Source of the DNA: Quercus robur
Lineage: Eukaryota; Streptophyta; Magnoliopsida; Fagales; Fagaceae
NCBI RefSeq assembly: GCF_932294415.1
Contig: NC_065535.1
Span: forward strand, 8,903,001-8,967,000
Direction of reading: 5' to 3'
Length of the DNA stretch: 64,000 bases
Shown: positions 24,016 through 37,100 of the stretch, in pieces
Numbering within the stretch: position 1 is the first letter of the stretch
Layout: each line of letters begins with the position of its first letter
Translations under genes and position numbers: made by a program
The notes under the pieces: model-generated
The model's database searches: none
Seen by the model: only the letters and a program-made list of their open reading frames with translations
What the model was told of the DNA's origin: nothing

Positions 24016-25091
24016 ATGGGGGCAAATTCCCAAGAAAAGAAAAAACAAAAAGTGGACACACAGGTTGGATTTGAAGATCTATGTCCGGAACTTGTAGAAA
24101 AAATCCTCTCTCATATCCCCTTAAAACCTCGTACAAGATTGAAGTGTGTATCAAAGACTTGGTGTGATTTAATAACCTATCTTCGCCACTCGAGCTCCTT
24201 CAAATCTTCCACAAGCATAGTTTATGATCGTAGGAGACAAGACACAATGGGTGAAGCCATTTTCATCACATTTGAAGACCAAGGGGGAGTAACTTGGGGA
24301 CAAACCTCTCTCTCACTCAGTCACACATTCCATGGTGGCTTCTTGCTCGATTCTTGCAATGGCTTGCTCCTATATTTGGCGATAGATGAAGAACGTGTTA
24401 CAAAGGATGGAGAGGCTTGTACAAAGTTTGTTGTTTCAAACCCTGTTCTTAACCAATGTCTAGAAATTCCTTTCCATCAGAGATGGCACTGCTTAATTTT
24501 TGCAGCTCTAGTCTTTGATGGGTCACAAAAACACTTCAAGGTGATACATTACTCAACATACAGATTCAGCAAAGTAATCAAATGCTACATTTTTTCATCT
24601 GAAACAATGGAATGGAAAGAACATGAAGCAAGAGTTTTAAACTCCTCGTTTTCAAATGATACTAGGGGCTGCAGTGATGCTTCACTTTACTGGAAGGGAA
24701 AACTCTATAGCACATGGGGCAATAGCATGCTGGTTTATAATGTTGAAAAGGGTTTCTTTAATCTCGTGTCATTACCCAGAATAGGGCATTGGCTTAAGGA
24801 AGAATTATTGTGGGAGGCCGAAGGTCAATTACAATATTACATTACTGTCAATCAGGATTTGGAGGATTTCATATATGGACTTACGAAGACTTAAACTGCA
24901 AGTGGTTGCTCAAGCAGAGTGTGACAGATGATGAATTGAAGTTGCAAAATTGTGTGTTATTTCTTGATGATGAGGAAAAGATAAGGTTCCTAGAAAGTTC
25001 ACATATACATGTTGTTGCCTTTGATGACGACTTGCAAATACTATATCTTAAAATTTCGGAAGCCATCTTTTCTTATAGCCTAGAGACTTGA
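24016..25091 (+). CDS. F-box protein with a frame disruption in the C-terminal half
   Basis: The ATG at 24016 opens MGANSQEKKK. Residues about 19-60 (FEDLCPELVEKILSHIPLKP, CVSKTWCDLI) are a canonical F-box, which binds SKP1 in SCF ubiquitin ligases. An F-box-associated beta-propeller-type region follows (LLDSCNGLLL, FVVSNPVLNQCLEIP, LYWKGKLY). The frame runs to a stop at 24894. From about 24835 the adjacent frame continues the family pattern (CQSGFGGFHIWTYEDLNCKW and on to SYSLET, stop at 25089-25091). A small indel near 24835-24850 therefore separates the two parts; it fits loss of one base or gain of two. It may be real (pseudogene or truncated 293-aa protein) or a sequencing error. No intron with good splice sites bridges the shift. 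Function beyond SCF adaptor is unknown. Confidence 0.75.
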
Positions 25092-26545
25092 TAATTAGCA
25101 AAAGTCATGTGCTCTAATCCTTCTTCTTCATTTGACTTGCGCGAATTCGATAATTATTCATTAATCTTCAAAGCTTACCAGTTTAGACGATAGTCTTCTT
25201 TCACATACTAGCCAAGAGTAAGATGCCTCGTAGTTTCATTTGCTCCAAATGTTTTGTCAATATATTCTAAATTTGCTCTTATTTTGACGTACTATGGATT
25301 TTGTGACTCAATTTTCAAAATGTAAAAACTTCATAATATTGTGTTTCTTTAGCTTATAGATCTATCCCTTAGGTTTTATGTTTTATGGCTTTGGTTCTAA
25401 TTTGGTCATGTTTGGTTACTTTGATAAAATTCTTACTAAAAGGAATCAATGTTTTACTAAAAGCATTGTTTCGTTGATAAGATAACAACTTGTTGAGGAA
25501 CAAATTGTACCATTATAGTGATTTTTGGAGCTTAAGAAAAAAATTTGGAAGGAAGTCTTGTATGTTATTTAATTAGATATTTCATGTATTCAAAGCAACC
25601 TCTTGTTACTTTGTTTTGATGTTTACAAGCTATCGTTACTGCTAAATGAGCAGTAATTTTGGCTCGTTTTTTAATGGGAAAATTTCTTTTTTCAACTTCT
25701 TTATCAAACAAGTTTTCAAATTTTGGTTTTAATAACACAGTATGACCCATACCATACTAAATTTTTTAGATGGAAGTAGGCTTGAGCTCTATAGTTTATG
25801 ATAATTTCCAATTGGCAAGACATTTTTTTTTAAGAAACAGAAATTTAAGGAAAAAAAGGATATTTACCAAACATAGCCTATTTATCTTAGTATTAATAGA
25901 AAATAATGGGTGAAAAACTTTGGAAGCTTTCAGTACAAGCACCAATTTTTAAATTGAACAGTCAATTTCAAAAGGCTGCATCTGGTTCCGGGAAGAAGCT
26001 CAACGTAAAGGACTCAACATGCTCACTTAAAAGTTAAAACTGAACAAGCTCAAATCACATTTAACGTAGGGTACACAGACCCAACTCGAGAAGCAAGCGA
26101 ACTTCCGGGTCAAGTTCAAGCAATACCATGAATCCAGGGCCAACTTATCCAAACACAAACAATCTAGGCCCAGATGATAAGCACCCCACCCGCACGGTAA
26201 TTGTTAAATAAAATATACCAAACCTCTACATCTGCCTCCCTTGCATGCTACACTAGTAAAGTGTAGACAAATGAATAGCAAAATGTTGACGGGTTAAGGT
26301 TGTTGCACAACTATATTGACCAGAAGTTCATATTTCATAAGAAAAACTAGCAGTTTGACAATCATTGCCAGTTTGCCACTGAGCTGGCATTTACCAGGAT
26401 TTCAGCTCACTTATAAAAATATATAGTGTCCAAGGGAAAAGGAAGCTCAAAGTTTCATGAATTGCAGCCAATTAGAAGCTGTTTGTCTGATCTTGACAGA
26501 TTTCAACATGCAAATGAAAAATAAAGAATATATATTCTAAGACAA
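25092..26545. other. Intergenic, no gene recognised
   Basis: AT-rich. Bases 26040-26200 are less AT-rich, with words such as CCAACTCGAG and CTAGGCCCAGATG, and may be an old LTR-like remnant, but no boundaries are visible. The end of the block is presumably OEP24 3' UTR. Confidence 0.35.
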
Positions 26546-29500
26546 TTAAATCTCCAGATTCCATGTACTTTCAGCAATTAATTTCGGCACCTTATTTTCC
26601 TCAGCCAAATTGACAGACGCTGAAATCTGGAAGATACAAAAAGTGAAAGTTAGAATACAACCTAACAAATTGTTTTTTTTTTTTTTAATTTTAAATTTTT
26701 ATTTTTTATAGTTGTATCTGACAAATCTAACATACAGTTGAAAGTTAAGTGCAGACATCTAACTAAATCATACGAGCATTAGAGTTTAGAAATCTCATTA
26801 ACTCTTAACTGTACATCCAAATTGTTGAAAGTTAAGTACAAACCTTTGTTTAGCATTATAAAAATAGGGTCCTATAATAAGAAAAGAACATTCATGAGAA
26901 GCATTTCTTAATTTCCAATAGTTTCTAGACTATGAAATAATTAAATTATACTCTATATGTAGACAGCAGACTATCAACATTTCTACGGACCTTTTAAACT
27001 ACATAGCATATAATTTAACACTTATCAATGATATTGCTACCATTACTATCATCTCCACCACACTAGCAATGCAGCTACAGGAATACAACCTAGTTTCACC
27101 TTTGACATCACCACTACTGCATTCACTCCAAATTCATTGCCAGCATCAAAACCACTAACACAACTTTTGCCAGTACTTCAACTATCATTTCCTGATTGCC
27201 ACCTTATTTAAGGAATCCCAGCCAGCCATTTCCAACACTACCCCTGACAATTGCCACAGTCAATCACTCCTACAGTACTGTCATGACAAACACCAATTTC
27301 AAAAACATTTAGAATTCTTTTTTATTGATAAGTTTACACAAGCAACCGGTGGTTTTGAACCTGCAACCTTACCTTACCCAAGTAAGTCTAGAGACAGACC
27401 CAATTACACACCTGAATCCACAACATGCTTAAATTTCACCTTGTGATTGATGCGCCTATTTTTTTTTTTTTTTTTTAGCAAGTACCCGGTGTGGTCCTAT
27501 GCGTAAGTGCTGAAATCCAATCACAAATTGACACCCAAGCATGTTGTAAAATTAGGTGTGGATTTGGGTGTGTTCATAGGCGAACTGTACCCTACCCTCT
27601 ACCCTTTCTTATGAGTGGATAAGGTGCTGTTTGAGCAATAACTCATTTGCAAAAATTTTAAATTTCTAATACAATGATCATGATCCTCAATGCAATTGCA
27701 TGTAAAAAAAAAATAAATAAATAAACTATCTATTGCATCATCACAGCCAACTGGCCCTGAATTTATTGAGAGAAGACGTTTGACATTAATGCATTTTCAA
27801 TTACAGAAAACCCCAGGTCTTTTGCAAATGATTTAAAAAAAAAAAAAAAGAGAGAGAGAGCAAAGACTTAACCCATCTTCAAATTCAAACCATGCCAGGA
27901 GACCGCCATTTATGAGGAACAACTGAGAAATGTTGTGCTAAAATGGTTTACTTATACTATTTAGTTACCTAACAGTAACAAGACACAAAGACAAGAATGC
28001 AAAAGGTTTGCTAGCACGTAATTCTTATTCCGCATTAAGTTTCTAGTAGAATTTTAATGTTGTAAACCGCTGAATGTGTGTTTAGAGGAGATAAGCGTGA
28101 AAATTAGAGAGTAAAAACTCATATAATCTGACTGATCAAATATGCAGTCATTTTATATAAAATATGGATTGCTTAAAATATGTGGATATAAAGACTTAAA
28201 TTTGAAGAAATCAAAACAATGACATAAACTTGTTTTCTTTTTCTAGTATGCAGTTAAATTTTGTTACACACATGCAAACGCATAAACATACAGTCAGATC
28301 TTCACAAAATCCTAGCTTTCATGAAAATAATAATTTTTAAACAAAAGTATTGGGCATGTAGTAAGCTGTTGTTAGCACCAGCCTCCAAATACTAAGAACC
28401 CACTCAGACCATAACTAAAAAGATAGTGAGACTTTGACAGATTTTTCTAGCTTAATCATTTGAAAGGTTCAGGTATACACTCCAATAAGCTCCCAAAAGT
28501 TACTAAGTCATGATTAGAACTTCGCCTACCAATAGATTAGCACATCCAAATTCCAAAACTTAACCGCAACAACCCCATTTTAACTTAAAAACACTAATTA
28601 TCAATTGAATGCAGACCTATAGTTCAAAAAACACAAGGTTCTTTAAACATCCAAATCCAAATGCAAATAGGGAAAGCAAGATTAAAAAACTCTACTGATA
28701 ACACAAAAACAGGAATTCATATATACCTTGAAAGCCCCTTGGTGCTTCGAGTTCCTCACCCACTCCAGTCCAAGCACGTTGCTCGACGTTTGATATGAAG
28801 CCCTCAACACATCATCATCATAAACCCTACGTGATACCGCAAAGTCCCACGAATTCTTTGCCAAATCATAGCTCGGCTCAAAAGTATTCACTCCTCCATG
28901 CACATAAGTGTACTTCAGCTTGCAATTCCCCGACCCAAGGGTGTGATTGGCCGACAACTTGTTAGCCGAATCCAACACCAATGTCCCATCCAGAAGGGTC
29001 CTGTTGTCCCCTCTGCTGTGAATGTAAGTCAGATTCAACGGTTTCTCCAGAACCCTAACCGAGTTCATGAACTGAAACCGAAAATCCTGCTCCACACACA
29101 CACAATATCTAACTTATTATGTCTGTCTATGTGTATATTGAAATGTAACAAACCATCTACTCCGTTTGGTAACTGAAAAATCGAATTAACTCATAAGACA
29201 ATCTGGAACCAACCTTACGGTGCGTCTATAAACTGTTGCAAAACTATGTTTTGAGTTTAAAATGAGCCTTTATAAATTTTTTTTTTTTTTTGAAAAAAAA
29301 AAAAACTGTGAGGAGTTGCTGTTGCAAAATGGAGTTTTGGGTTTTAAAAGCGCTCTTTTAGGCTCCAAAATGACTAACCAAACCGACCCTAAGGGCCCGT
29401 TTGGATTGACAGAGCGGAGGGAGAGTACCAAACGTAGCATAAGTACCTTACAAGTTACAACATGTATTTCAAGTTTTCTCAGGTAAAATTGTTACTAAGA

Positions 29501-29842
29501 AACAATATAATAGAAAACAAAACCCATTGAAGTCTGTCTGAGACTGAAATGTTTCTCAATTTTCGATTAGTTTGGGTAAGACTTATGAGAGTGACCAAAC
29601 AGGACTTCAAAATTAGGAGTGGTGAACAGTACCTTTTTGGGAACGTTGTAATCGAGGATGAAGAAGCCGGGTTTTTCGACGGCTAGAGCCAAGCCGTTTA
29701 AGCTGGGGCCGTTGACGACGGTGGCGTCGGTGAGTGAAGCTCGGAGCTTGACATCGCCGGCGTTGAAGGCGATAGTAGCGGCGGCGGCAGCTGGGCTGTT
29801 GCTTTTCTGTAGTTCGTATCTGCCTTTCAAAGATGCCTTCAT
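26546..29842 (-). CDS. OEP24: Outer envelope pore protein 24 (OEP24), chloroplastic
   Basis: Three exons join in frame: 29633-29842, 28727-29086 and 26546-26626, giving 216 residues, close to the 213 of pea OEP24. The N-terminus is [10 protein letters not shown]; then [50 protein letters not shown] and [20 protein letters not shown] alternate polar and hydrophobic residues as expected for a beta-barrel. The end is [16 protein letters not shown] and STWNLEI. OEP24 forms a broad-selectivity solute channel in the plastid outer envelope. There is no cleavable transit peptide, as usual for outer-envelope barrels. The small last exon sits beyond a 2.1 kb intron. The Ala run ([10 protein letters not shown]) near residue 20 may be variable. 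Confidence 0.93.
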
Positions 29843-30858
29843 TTTTGGGAGAAATGGGAGGGACAGACTGACAGACAGCGAGAGAGACAAGCGGAGATAT
29901 CAGGCCTTATTAATGGGTTGTAATTTGTAAATAGTAAATACAAAAATGTTCTTGCGGTTGGTGGGTGGGAGTTTCTTTTCTTTACTTTTTCCTTTTTCTT
30001 TTAAATGCTTTTAAACAAAAATGCTCCTTATCCCTGTTTTCTCGAACAAATTGAAAAAAAAAAAAAAAAAAACCCTTTAATTTTGGGATTTAGCTTATAC
30101 AAAAAAAACCCTTTAATGTGCATTTATACGGGAATTATGTGTCTTAAAATGATAGTATTCCATTTTGGGAATAGGAATGGAAGCCTTACCCCAAAATTTT
30201 TTTTTTTTTATTTATTTTATTTTCATTTCCAGTTGGTCAAAATTTTAATGTGTTATCTTGTGCAATGGTTGCATACACTCTCACTCATTGAAGTGCACCT
30301 CATGTGACATGGATGTTATATATAACCATTACACAAAATATATGGAGTATGATGATGCATAATTTCAGAGAATTGTACGTTCAAACGAGATTTAGAAGGT
30401 ATGCAAAATAGAGCACACAAAAACTAGGAGTGGCACGGTGTGGTGTCAGCCAAGGTTCTTCTAATGCTTAAGTTTGCATTATAAAACCATAAAATAAAGT
30501 ATTCAAGTGTCTAGGAATTTCTTTCACATATTGACATTGTGGTGTTTGGCATTCTTATGTGAATTCTTGATTATTACTCCTATATCTCACCCATTCCCTT
30601 TAGTTGGGGTTTGGAAGCGTCATGGCTACAATTATAGATAGTTTTATTCAGGCATGTGCCCACGTTTAGGAGTGGTGGATTAATTTTGCGTGGATGATGC
30701 TCTTTTATAATGAGGATTGCACTTTCCAAGTTAAGGAGACAAATCCATTAGGGTTATGATATAACCGATGTCATCCAATTTTGAGACGAAAATTGTAGTG
30801 TATCTAATGAAATTGTTTCGTCGATAAAATAAAAACAAGAACATGCGAAAAGTACTTA
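29843..30858. other. OEP24 5' UTR/promoter and intergenic
   Basis: A purine-rich minus-strand leader (AGAGAGAC words at 29875-29890 on the plus strand) precedes OEP24. The rest is AT-rich with A/T homopolymers and no supported gene. Confidence 0.4.
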
Positions 30859-31459
30859 TGCGAGCCTAGGACCCAATGTGCCTGGTTAGCTATAAGGCCA
30901 GGCCCTCAATTTACTTGTATAAAGTGGGTAATGAGTTTCCTACAATGGGAAGACCTCTTGAGGCCAATTTAGTGGCACAGATGAAAGAGTTTATGACCCA
31001 GCCCTGTATCCCTCTACCCCTTCTTGTATCACCCGAGGAGGCCCAAGCTTGATAGTGAGCTTCTCCTATTTTGTTGATCCTCACAGTTTTCTCTTGTGTG
31101 TCTCTCTCACCCTAATTTTTCCAACCCCATTTCTTCCTCCTTTGGCCCCTATTTATAGACTTCCCTTAGTGGGATTGTCATGATGATGGGGAGGCTTTTT
31201 AGATTGGTAGGGCCCTTCTGGGATATATTCCTAACTAGATGGGAGCTTCCCAAGACAGATGTGACTATCTTGAAACTTGCATCTCCTGCTAATTGGTTAT
31301 CGGCAAGCGATTTCCCCCAAGACATTATCGTTATCGAACAGTCAGGTCCCCGATATGTAACTGATTCTTAGACCGGTGTGGCCTACTACCCGTTATTGGG
31401 CTCGAGGTTCTTGGGTATACTAAAATTGATGGGCTGGGCCTCTATATCATGCCCGTACA
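30859..31459 (-). mobile_element. Solo LTR, minus orientation
   Basis: Read on the minus strand it begins TGTACGGGCATGATATAGAG and ends near GGCTCGCA. A strong TATA box (TATAAATAG, at 31149-31157 on the minus strand) lies inside, as expected for an LTR promoter. The composition (AGGCCCAGCCCATC, CCTCGGGTGATAC) resembles the other LTRs in this window. No internal coding region adjoins it. The ends are approximate and no clear target duplication was seen. Fossil. Confidence 0.5.
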
Positions 31460-32414
31460 GTACCAATAATACATAGAAAATATATGATTGAAATCAACAC
31501 ACACAAAAATAGATTGGTAAAATTCAATAATTAAAATAATTAGGGTGTTGGGGTTTGTCCGCTAATGTCATTAATCATTCACTACCAATCCAATTTTAGG
31601 ACACAATTGGGTAATTAAACACATAAATTATATAATTGGAAGATTTAGAAATAAGCTTTATTGTCAACACTCTATTTGGTTGATTCTATCAATCAATCGT
31701 CCCAACAATTTAGTTCATAAAATAATAAGTTTATTAGAAAAACTCAATAATATCACTTACTTTGGAGGAAATGCAATTGCAAAAGCGATACCTAACAATA
31801 TTATTGCGTTTTGCTAGAAATGTTGTAAAACCATATTTTAAAAAGTTGTTTTTTCTAATGGCAAATTGAGAGGTTGGTTATGAGAGAAAGGCCGAGCTAA
31901 TTTTAGGCAGGCAGGCAGAATATCAAGTTTTGAATCACGGATAGGAAATGTGAAAACAAGACTAACTACATGTGAATTTACTATAATTAACACAATAAAT
32001 TTATAATCAAAATTCATTTAATTTAAATAAATTAAAACTATATTTTAATTCACTTCATTCTCTACCAACTACAATGTGCTACTATATATTATTTTTACTT
32101 TCCTTTTAAAAGTAATTAAAGTTTAAAATAGAAAAAAAATCATACATATGAGTTGGAGGATTTGTATTCATTCCCAAATCCACCTCATTGCCTCGTTGGA
32201 ACCTTTTATCATCACCATGATAAAACAATAATAAATCAACGGCAACGGTAACATGGTAGGTATACAACATGTTAGCACTAAAAAAAAAACATGTTTCCCT
32301 GGTGGCCTTCTATACATTTTATTTGAGACAACGCGACGCCCCCCACACCTTCCCGCCAAACAAATTGGCGCGAGCGCGAGCGCGACATCTGAAATCTGAT
32401 TCTAAATCCCTTTC
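31460..32414. other. Intergenic and promoter of the 942-residue gene
   Basis: AT-rich to about 32270. Then a GC-rich patch (GCGCGAGCGCGAGCGCGAC near 32368-32386) leads into a CT-rich leader typical of a plant 5' UTR. Confidence 0.45.
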
Positions 32415-32423
32415 AAACCCTAA
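32415..32423 (+). promoter_or_regulatory. Telo-box in the presumed leader of the 942-residue gene
   Basis: AAACCCTAA lies just before a CT-rich leader (CACTCTCCCTCC). Telo-boxes sit close to transcription starts of plant housekeeping and proliferation genes. It supports a transcription start near 32400. Confidence 0.5.
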
Positions 32424-32486
32424 ACACTCTTTTCCATCACTCTCCCTCCATATCTCTCTCTAGCTTTCACCAATCTCTCTCTCTAC

Positions 32487-32702
32487 CCATTTTCACGATC
32501 TAGCTCCAGCTTGCTCTACCTGACTCTCCCAAGTGAAACGGTGCGTTCAATCCAAGGTCCATTTTCACGATCTAGCTCCAGCTTGCTCAACCTCACTCTC
32601 CCAAGTGAAACGGTGCGTTCAATCCAAGGTCCATTTTCACGATCTAGCTCCAGCTTGCTCTACCTCACTCTCCCAAGTGGAACGGTGCGTTCAATCCAAG
32701 GT
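32487..32702 (+). repeat. Three tandem 72-bp units in the presumed 5' UTR, each ending in a splice-donor-like word
   Basis: Units start at 32487, 32559 and 32631 and differ at only a few positions. Each runs from CCATTTTCACGATCTAGCTC to TCAATCCAAGGT. The third ends CCAAG|GTAAAG, a good donor; the first two end CCAAG|GTCC, weaker donors. Because 72 is a multiple of 3, open frames cross all three, but the peptide is a by-product of repetition. The likely first intron runs from 32702 to about 34061 (acceptor TTGCTTCAG). Confidence 0.75.
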
Positions 32703-34131
32703 AAAGCCATTCAATGTAAGCTTATTAGTATTATGATTATTTGAAATGTTCACATTAAGCAGCTAGATCTGTATCTTCTGAGTATTTTCTCTTATCTAAA
32801 TGGGATTTGGAGATTTTTTTTTTTGTTTTTCTGCTTTTTCAGTTGTGTATGTTTTGGGTTTTTTTTATCGCTCTGATTATAGGGTTTCTCTGGGTTTGGT
32901 TGAATTTCTGCATTTGCATGTTGATGTGTTTTTTTTTTTTTGAACACTTTCAGAAATTTTGAATCTAAGGCTGTGTTTGGTTGTTGTGATTTGGGGCATT
33001 TTGGAATTTGGGGGTCTTGATTCAAGTTTCGCATATATGGGTGCTTTGTGGAATTCAATTTTGGCTCCTTAGACTTCAAAATCTCAACAACTGTTCTACA
33101 AGATAAGTAGATTGCTAGAATTCCTGAGAATTTCCAAAGCCCTATCCAATTTTAAGCAATTAAACACAGCTCTCAAGAAGCAATGTGAATGGATTAGAAA
33201 ATGAATTTACCCAGGCTTACAAATCAGTTTTTAACTATTTATGTTATACAACCACCTGGTGGGTTTTGACTCTTGAACCCACGATTTCACTCTCCATCTC
33301 AGTATAATGTGAGAAAGAAAGTGTCACTGTCAATCGAGCTATATCTCATTGCTTTTGTCAACTAAAAGTATACGTTTTGTTGTCCTTGAAATCTTATTGT
33401 TATTAGGAAACGAATTATTTGCTTATCTAAAGTTGAAATTGGGTATTTATACTGGGAATATTGTAACTAAAGGTGTTGGTTTTGCTGTTCTTGTTTGCAC
33501 ACTGGTTTCCACCATATGGAAAACTGAGGTTGTGGAGAAATGCATGAAATCAAGCATGCTAAAAATCAAATTGGCAACACACCTACACACATGTGCATGC
33601 TCAAGCTTGTTATTAAGAATTTTAACACTCGCATAATAGGGTCTTTCTCTCTTTATCAACTTTCTATTTCTAACTTTTTCTTTTGGTCCAATCCAATGAT
33701 TTTCAGTGGGGTCCCTGCCTCCTGCCCAATAACAATGCAGCTCCACCCTGATTGTAGTTATGTTGTATAACATATAAACTCTGCATAAGAAATGTCCGAT
33801 ATTATGTTAATCTTTCAGTGGGCATTTTTTCAGAAGAAGAATATCTAGAAGTTGTTTCATATCCTAGTCTGAGCTAGCAATTTTTAATGGAAAATTATTG
33901 TTTTATTGTGAGTGTTTGGTTTGTGAAGCAGCTCTTAAGATAAAGAGTATATTTTAATCAGAACTTTTACCATCATTTATTACTGTTCCATTTTCGATCA
34001 CATTGATACTTTGTGTTATTGCATTTGGCCAGTTAATGAGTAAAGTTGCCGTTTGCTTCAGGCAGGCATTATAGCTACGGTACTGAACATCCCTAAACTA
34101 CTGCAAAGAGTATAAGTTTCGTCTTCATCTA

Positions 34132-37100
34132 ATGGAGTTAAGGAGTTGCAATCATTTGCACTTTATCCAGGCTATTAAAGGTGGTTTTGTGACAAAAATC
34201 CTCAGTGTTACTTGTGGAAGGCCTTCACTCACCTTCAAGAAGTTAGAAGACATATATGAAGTTTTAGATGCCAAAAATCATGATTTGCTTCCGATGCTTC
34301 AGCCAAAGGACAAGAGTGAAAGTTTGTTGTGTGATAGTGATACGACTGAGGTCAAAAGTCCACGGTTACATACAGTGGAAAGAAGAACTGTCAAAAGGGA
34401 GCCTGAAACTTATGACTTATATTGCCATGGTGGTGACAATGGAATTAACAATGACTTGGCTGATTTAGAATTTAGCGATATGACATTGAAGCAAATTAAA
34501 GATAGATGCAAAACAAAGAAAAGGAAACGTTCAAAGTGTGTTAAATTAAGTATAGAAACTGCTGAAACTTCCTCCTGTCTAAGACAAGAATTTTCTGACT
34601 TAGAAACAGATGAAGAAGATATTGACCTCACGGAGCCTCTTAGTTGTTGGAAATCTAAACTTTCAAAGAAAATGAAGGCAAAGAAAAAGCATATGAGAAA
34701 CCATGCCTCAGCTTCATCTCAAAGTTCCATGTCAATTGCTATATCTGAACAGGTCCCAACTGATATAGTTTTGCCCCAGTCTAGTGGGGATTTGAGGTCA
34801 GTTATTAATATTAAAGTTGAGGATCCTGAATCTGATTGCTCAGATTGCCAAGATGTCATATGTGTTGGTGATGATTCGTCCTTGCCTTGTCCTGAGCCAA
34901 AGGGTTCTTGTGGAATGGTAAGTAATGAAGTGTGTGGGAGAGCTAATGGATGTGTTAAGGAGACCCAGGTGTCAATTTCATCAACGGAAGAGCCCCAATA
35001 TTGTGTTACTAATGAATTGTGTTACGAGTATATGGAATCTGCAGATCCCAACTTTCTTCAGATTGTAAGGGCCTCAGGAGGGAATTCTATGGAGGTGGAG
35101 TCCTTGCCTTGTCATGAGACAGAGGGTGGTTGTGGAATGACAACTAGTGAATTGTGTGAGAGGGCTGATGCAGGTGTTTTGGAGGTGTCAATTTCAAATG
35201 AATTTGTTACGGAGACCCAGGAGTCAATTTCATCAATGGAAGAGCCCCAATATTGTGTTACTAATGAATTGTGTTATGAGTATATGGAATCTGCAGATCC
35301 TAACTTTCTTCAGATTGTAAGGGTCTCAGGTGGGAATTCTATGCAGGTGGAGTCCTTGACTTGTCATGAGCCAGAGGGTGGTTGTGGAATGACAACTAGT
35401 GAATTGTGTGAGAGAGCTGATGCAGGTGTTTTGGAGGTGTCAGTTTCATTGACAAAAGAGCCAGAATATTGTGTTACTAATGATATGTGTCTTGAGTATG
35501 TGGAACCTGCAGATCCCAAGTCCATTCCGATTGTAAGGACCTCAGGTGGGGATTCTGTAGAGGAGGATAACACAGAAACAACCAGTCATGAGTGCACAGG
35601 TTTTCCTGTAACAGATTCCGAGAAAAAGGAATATTCCCATTCAGTTCCGCATGACATCTCCCCAGGAACCATTTCTTCAAGCATCAATCATAGTTCTTAC
35701 ATTTCTGATCTCTCTCAAAGTAGTTCTCCTATGGACAAAAACAATGATATTAATGTTCAAGCACCTCATATGAGCATTTGTAAGAGCACTCAGGTCATTG
35801 AGTTAGGATATGGAGGTGATGCATGTGTGTTTGAGGATGACATTGTGGCTGATTTACCTTCTAATCCCAAAGTCACTGTTATTTCCAGCTCATCTGGTGA
35901 CAGTAACTTGAGTCCTGATAGCTGTTTGGATTCTGTTGAGGATAATTCACCTACATCTGAAGAGAAGCAGCCCCAAAAGTCTGCCTGTGCTAATGCAGAA
36001 ATAAACATCTCAGCAGGGATTCATCCCTGTGATGCTACTGATGAGCTTATGATGCCAGTTGATTTTGAATATTGTCATCATTCAAAGCCGCAGCATCCTC
36101 CTGAGAGGCTGCTTGCAACCAGAAAGGTATGTGACTATCTATGTGATAATTATTTGGCTTGATTTACATATGCAGATTTTGTGTTTCATCATGTGCTTTC
36201 ACTTTCAGGTCATTTCTCCAACTTCCCAGGAAAGACTCCGTAAGGCTATGGATTCCCTTGAGTTACAAGACAATGAATATCACAGTAAGTGTATGCATTA
36301 CCATGTTTGGATCTATGGAATCTTCATGTTTATGATCAATGCATGTTCTCCAAACTGGTTTAGATGGTGATGAATGATGATACCATGCTGGCCAAGTGGA
36401 CAGGGTATGCCAAATATTAAAAATAAAAAGCCATACTGAATGATATAAATAAAATATATGGCAAATCCTGCGTCTCATAGGCAGGAGGGATATATATAAA
36501 TCTTTTAAAATATTTTTTACAATTTTTCCCTGCAATGTTCATCCAAAAGAGAAGGAAATGACAAAGTAAAGAAAGCCTAACATGGAGTTCATGGAACTGC
36601 CCTAGTGGAAATCCAGTTGAATGGTCAGTAAGAATTCTTGACTATCATTTCTGGTTCCTGGTACAGTTTTGTAACAACTGTTATTTGTGGAACAACAAAC
36701 AATTCCTGTGTGGCCAAAGAGCAGCTGAGGGTTTTCTAATCATATTGAATATAAGTAAAGAGTAATTTTCCTCTTTACAACTTTTTAACAGTAAGATCAT
36801 TACTGAATGCTAAGATATAAGAGGTTCTTTTATTCAATGTTCATTTTGGTCATTTGATTGTAATTCCATTATGTAAACTCAGATTTAGTTATAATTTTTT
36901 TATATTCTATTTTTGTTATTTGAAATATTTACACATTCACTATCTAATATACTGTTTATGGGTTGTAATGATGTCAGATTGTCGTGGGAAATTAGATTTT
37001 GAGAAGAATAAAATTGGTAGAGTTGAAGGACCTGATCTGATCAGGGGTGCTGAACTTGGTATTAACCCTCAACAAATTACAAGGAAAAGAAAGAATGATA

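Noticed and set aside
26040-26220. Possible short LTR or TRIM remnant
   Set aside because: Composition differs from the surroundings, but no TG...CA ends, target duplication or second copy was found in the window.
32511-32744. Repeat peptide frames across the 72-bp units
   Set aside because: Two overlapping frames are equally open because the unit length is a multiple of 3; more simply a repeated 5' UTR than a protein gene.
33447-33773. 108-residue minus-strand frame in the first intron of the 942-residue gene
   Set aside because: No domain, and it overlaps a presumed intron; part of it is antisense to a SINE-like stretch near 33212-33350.
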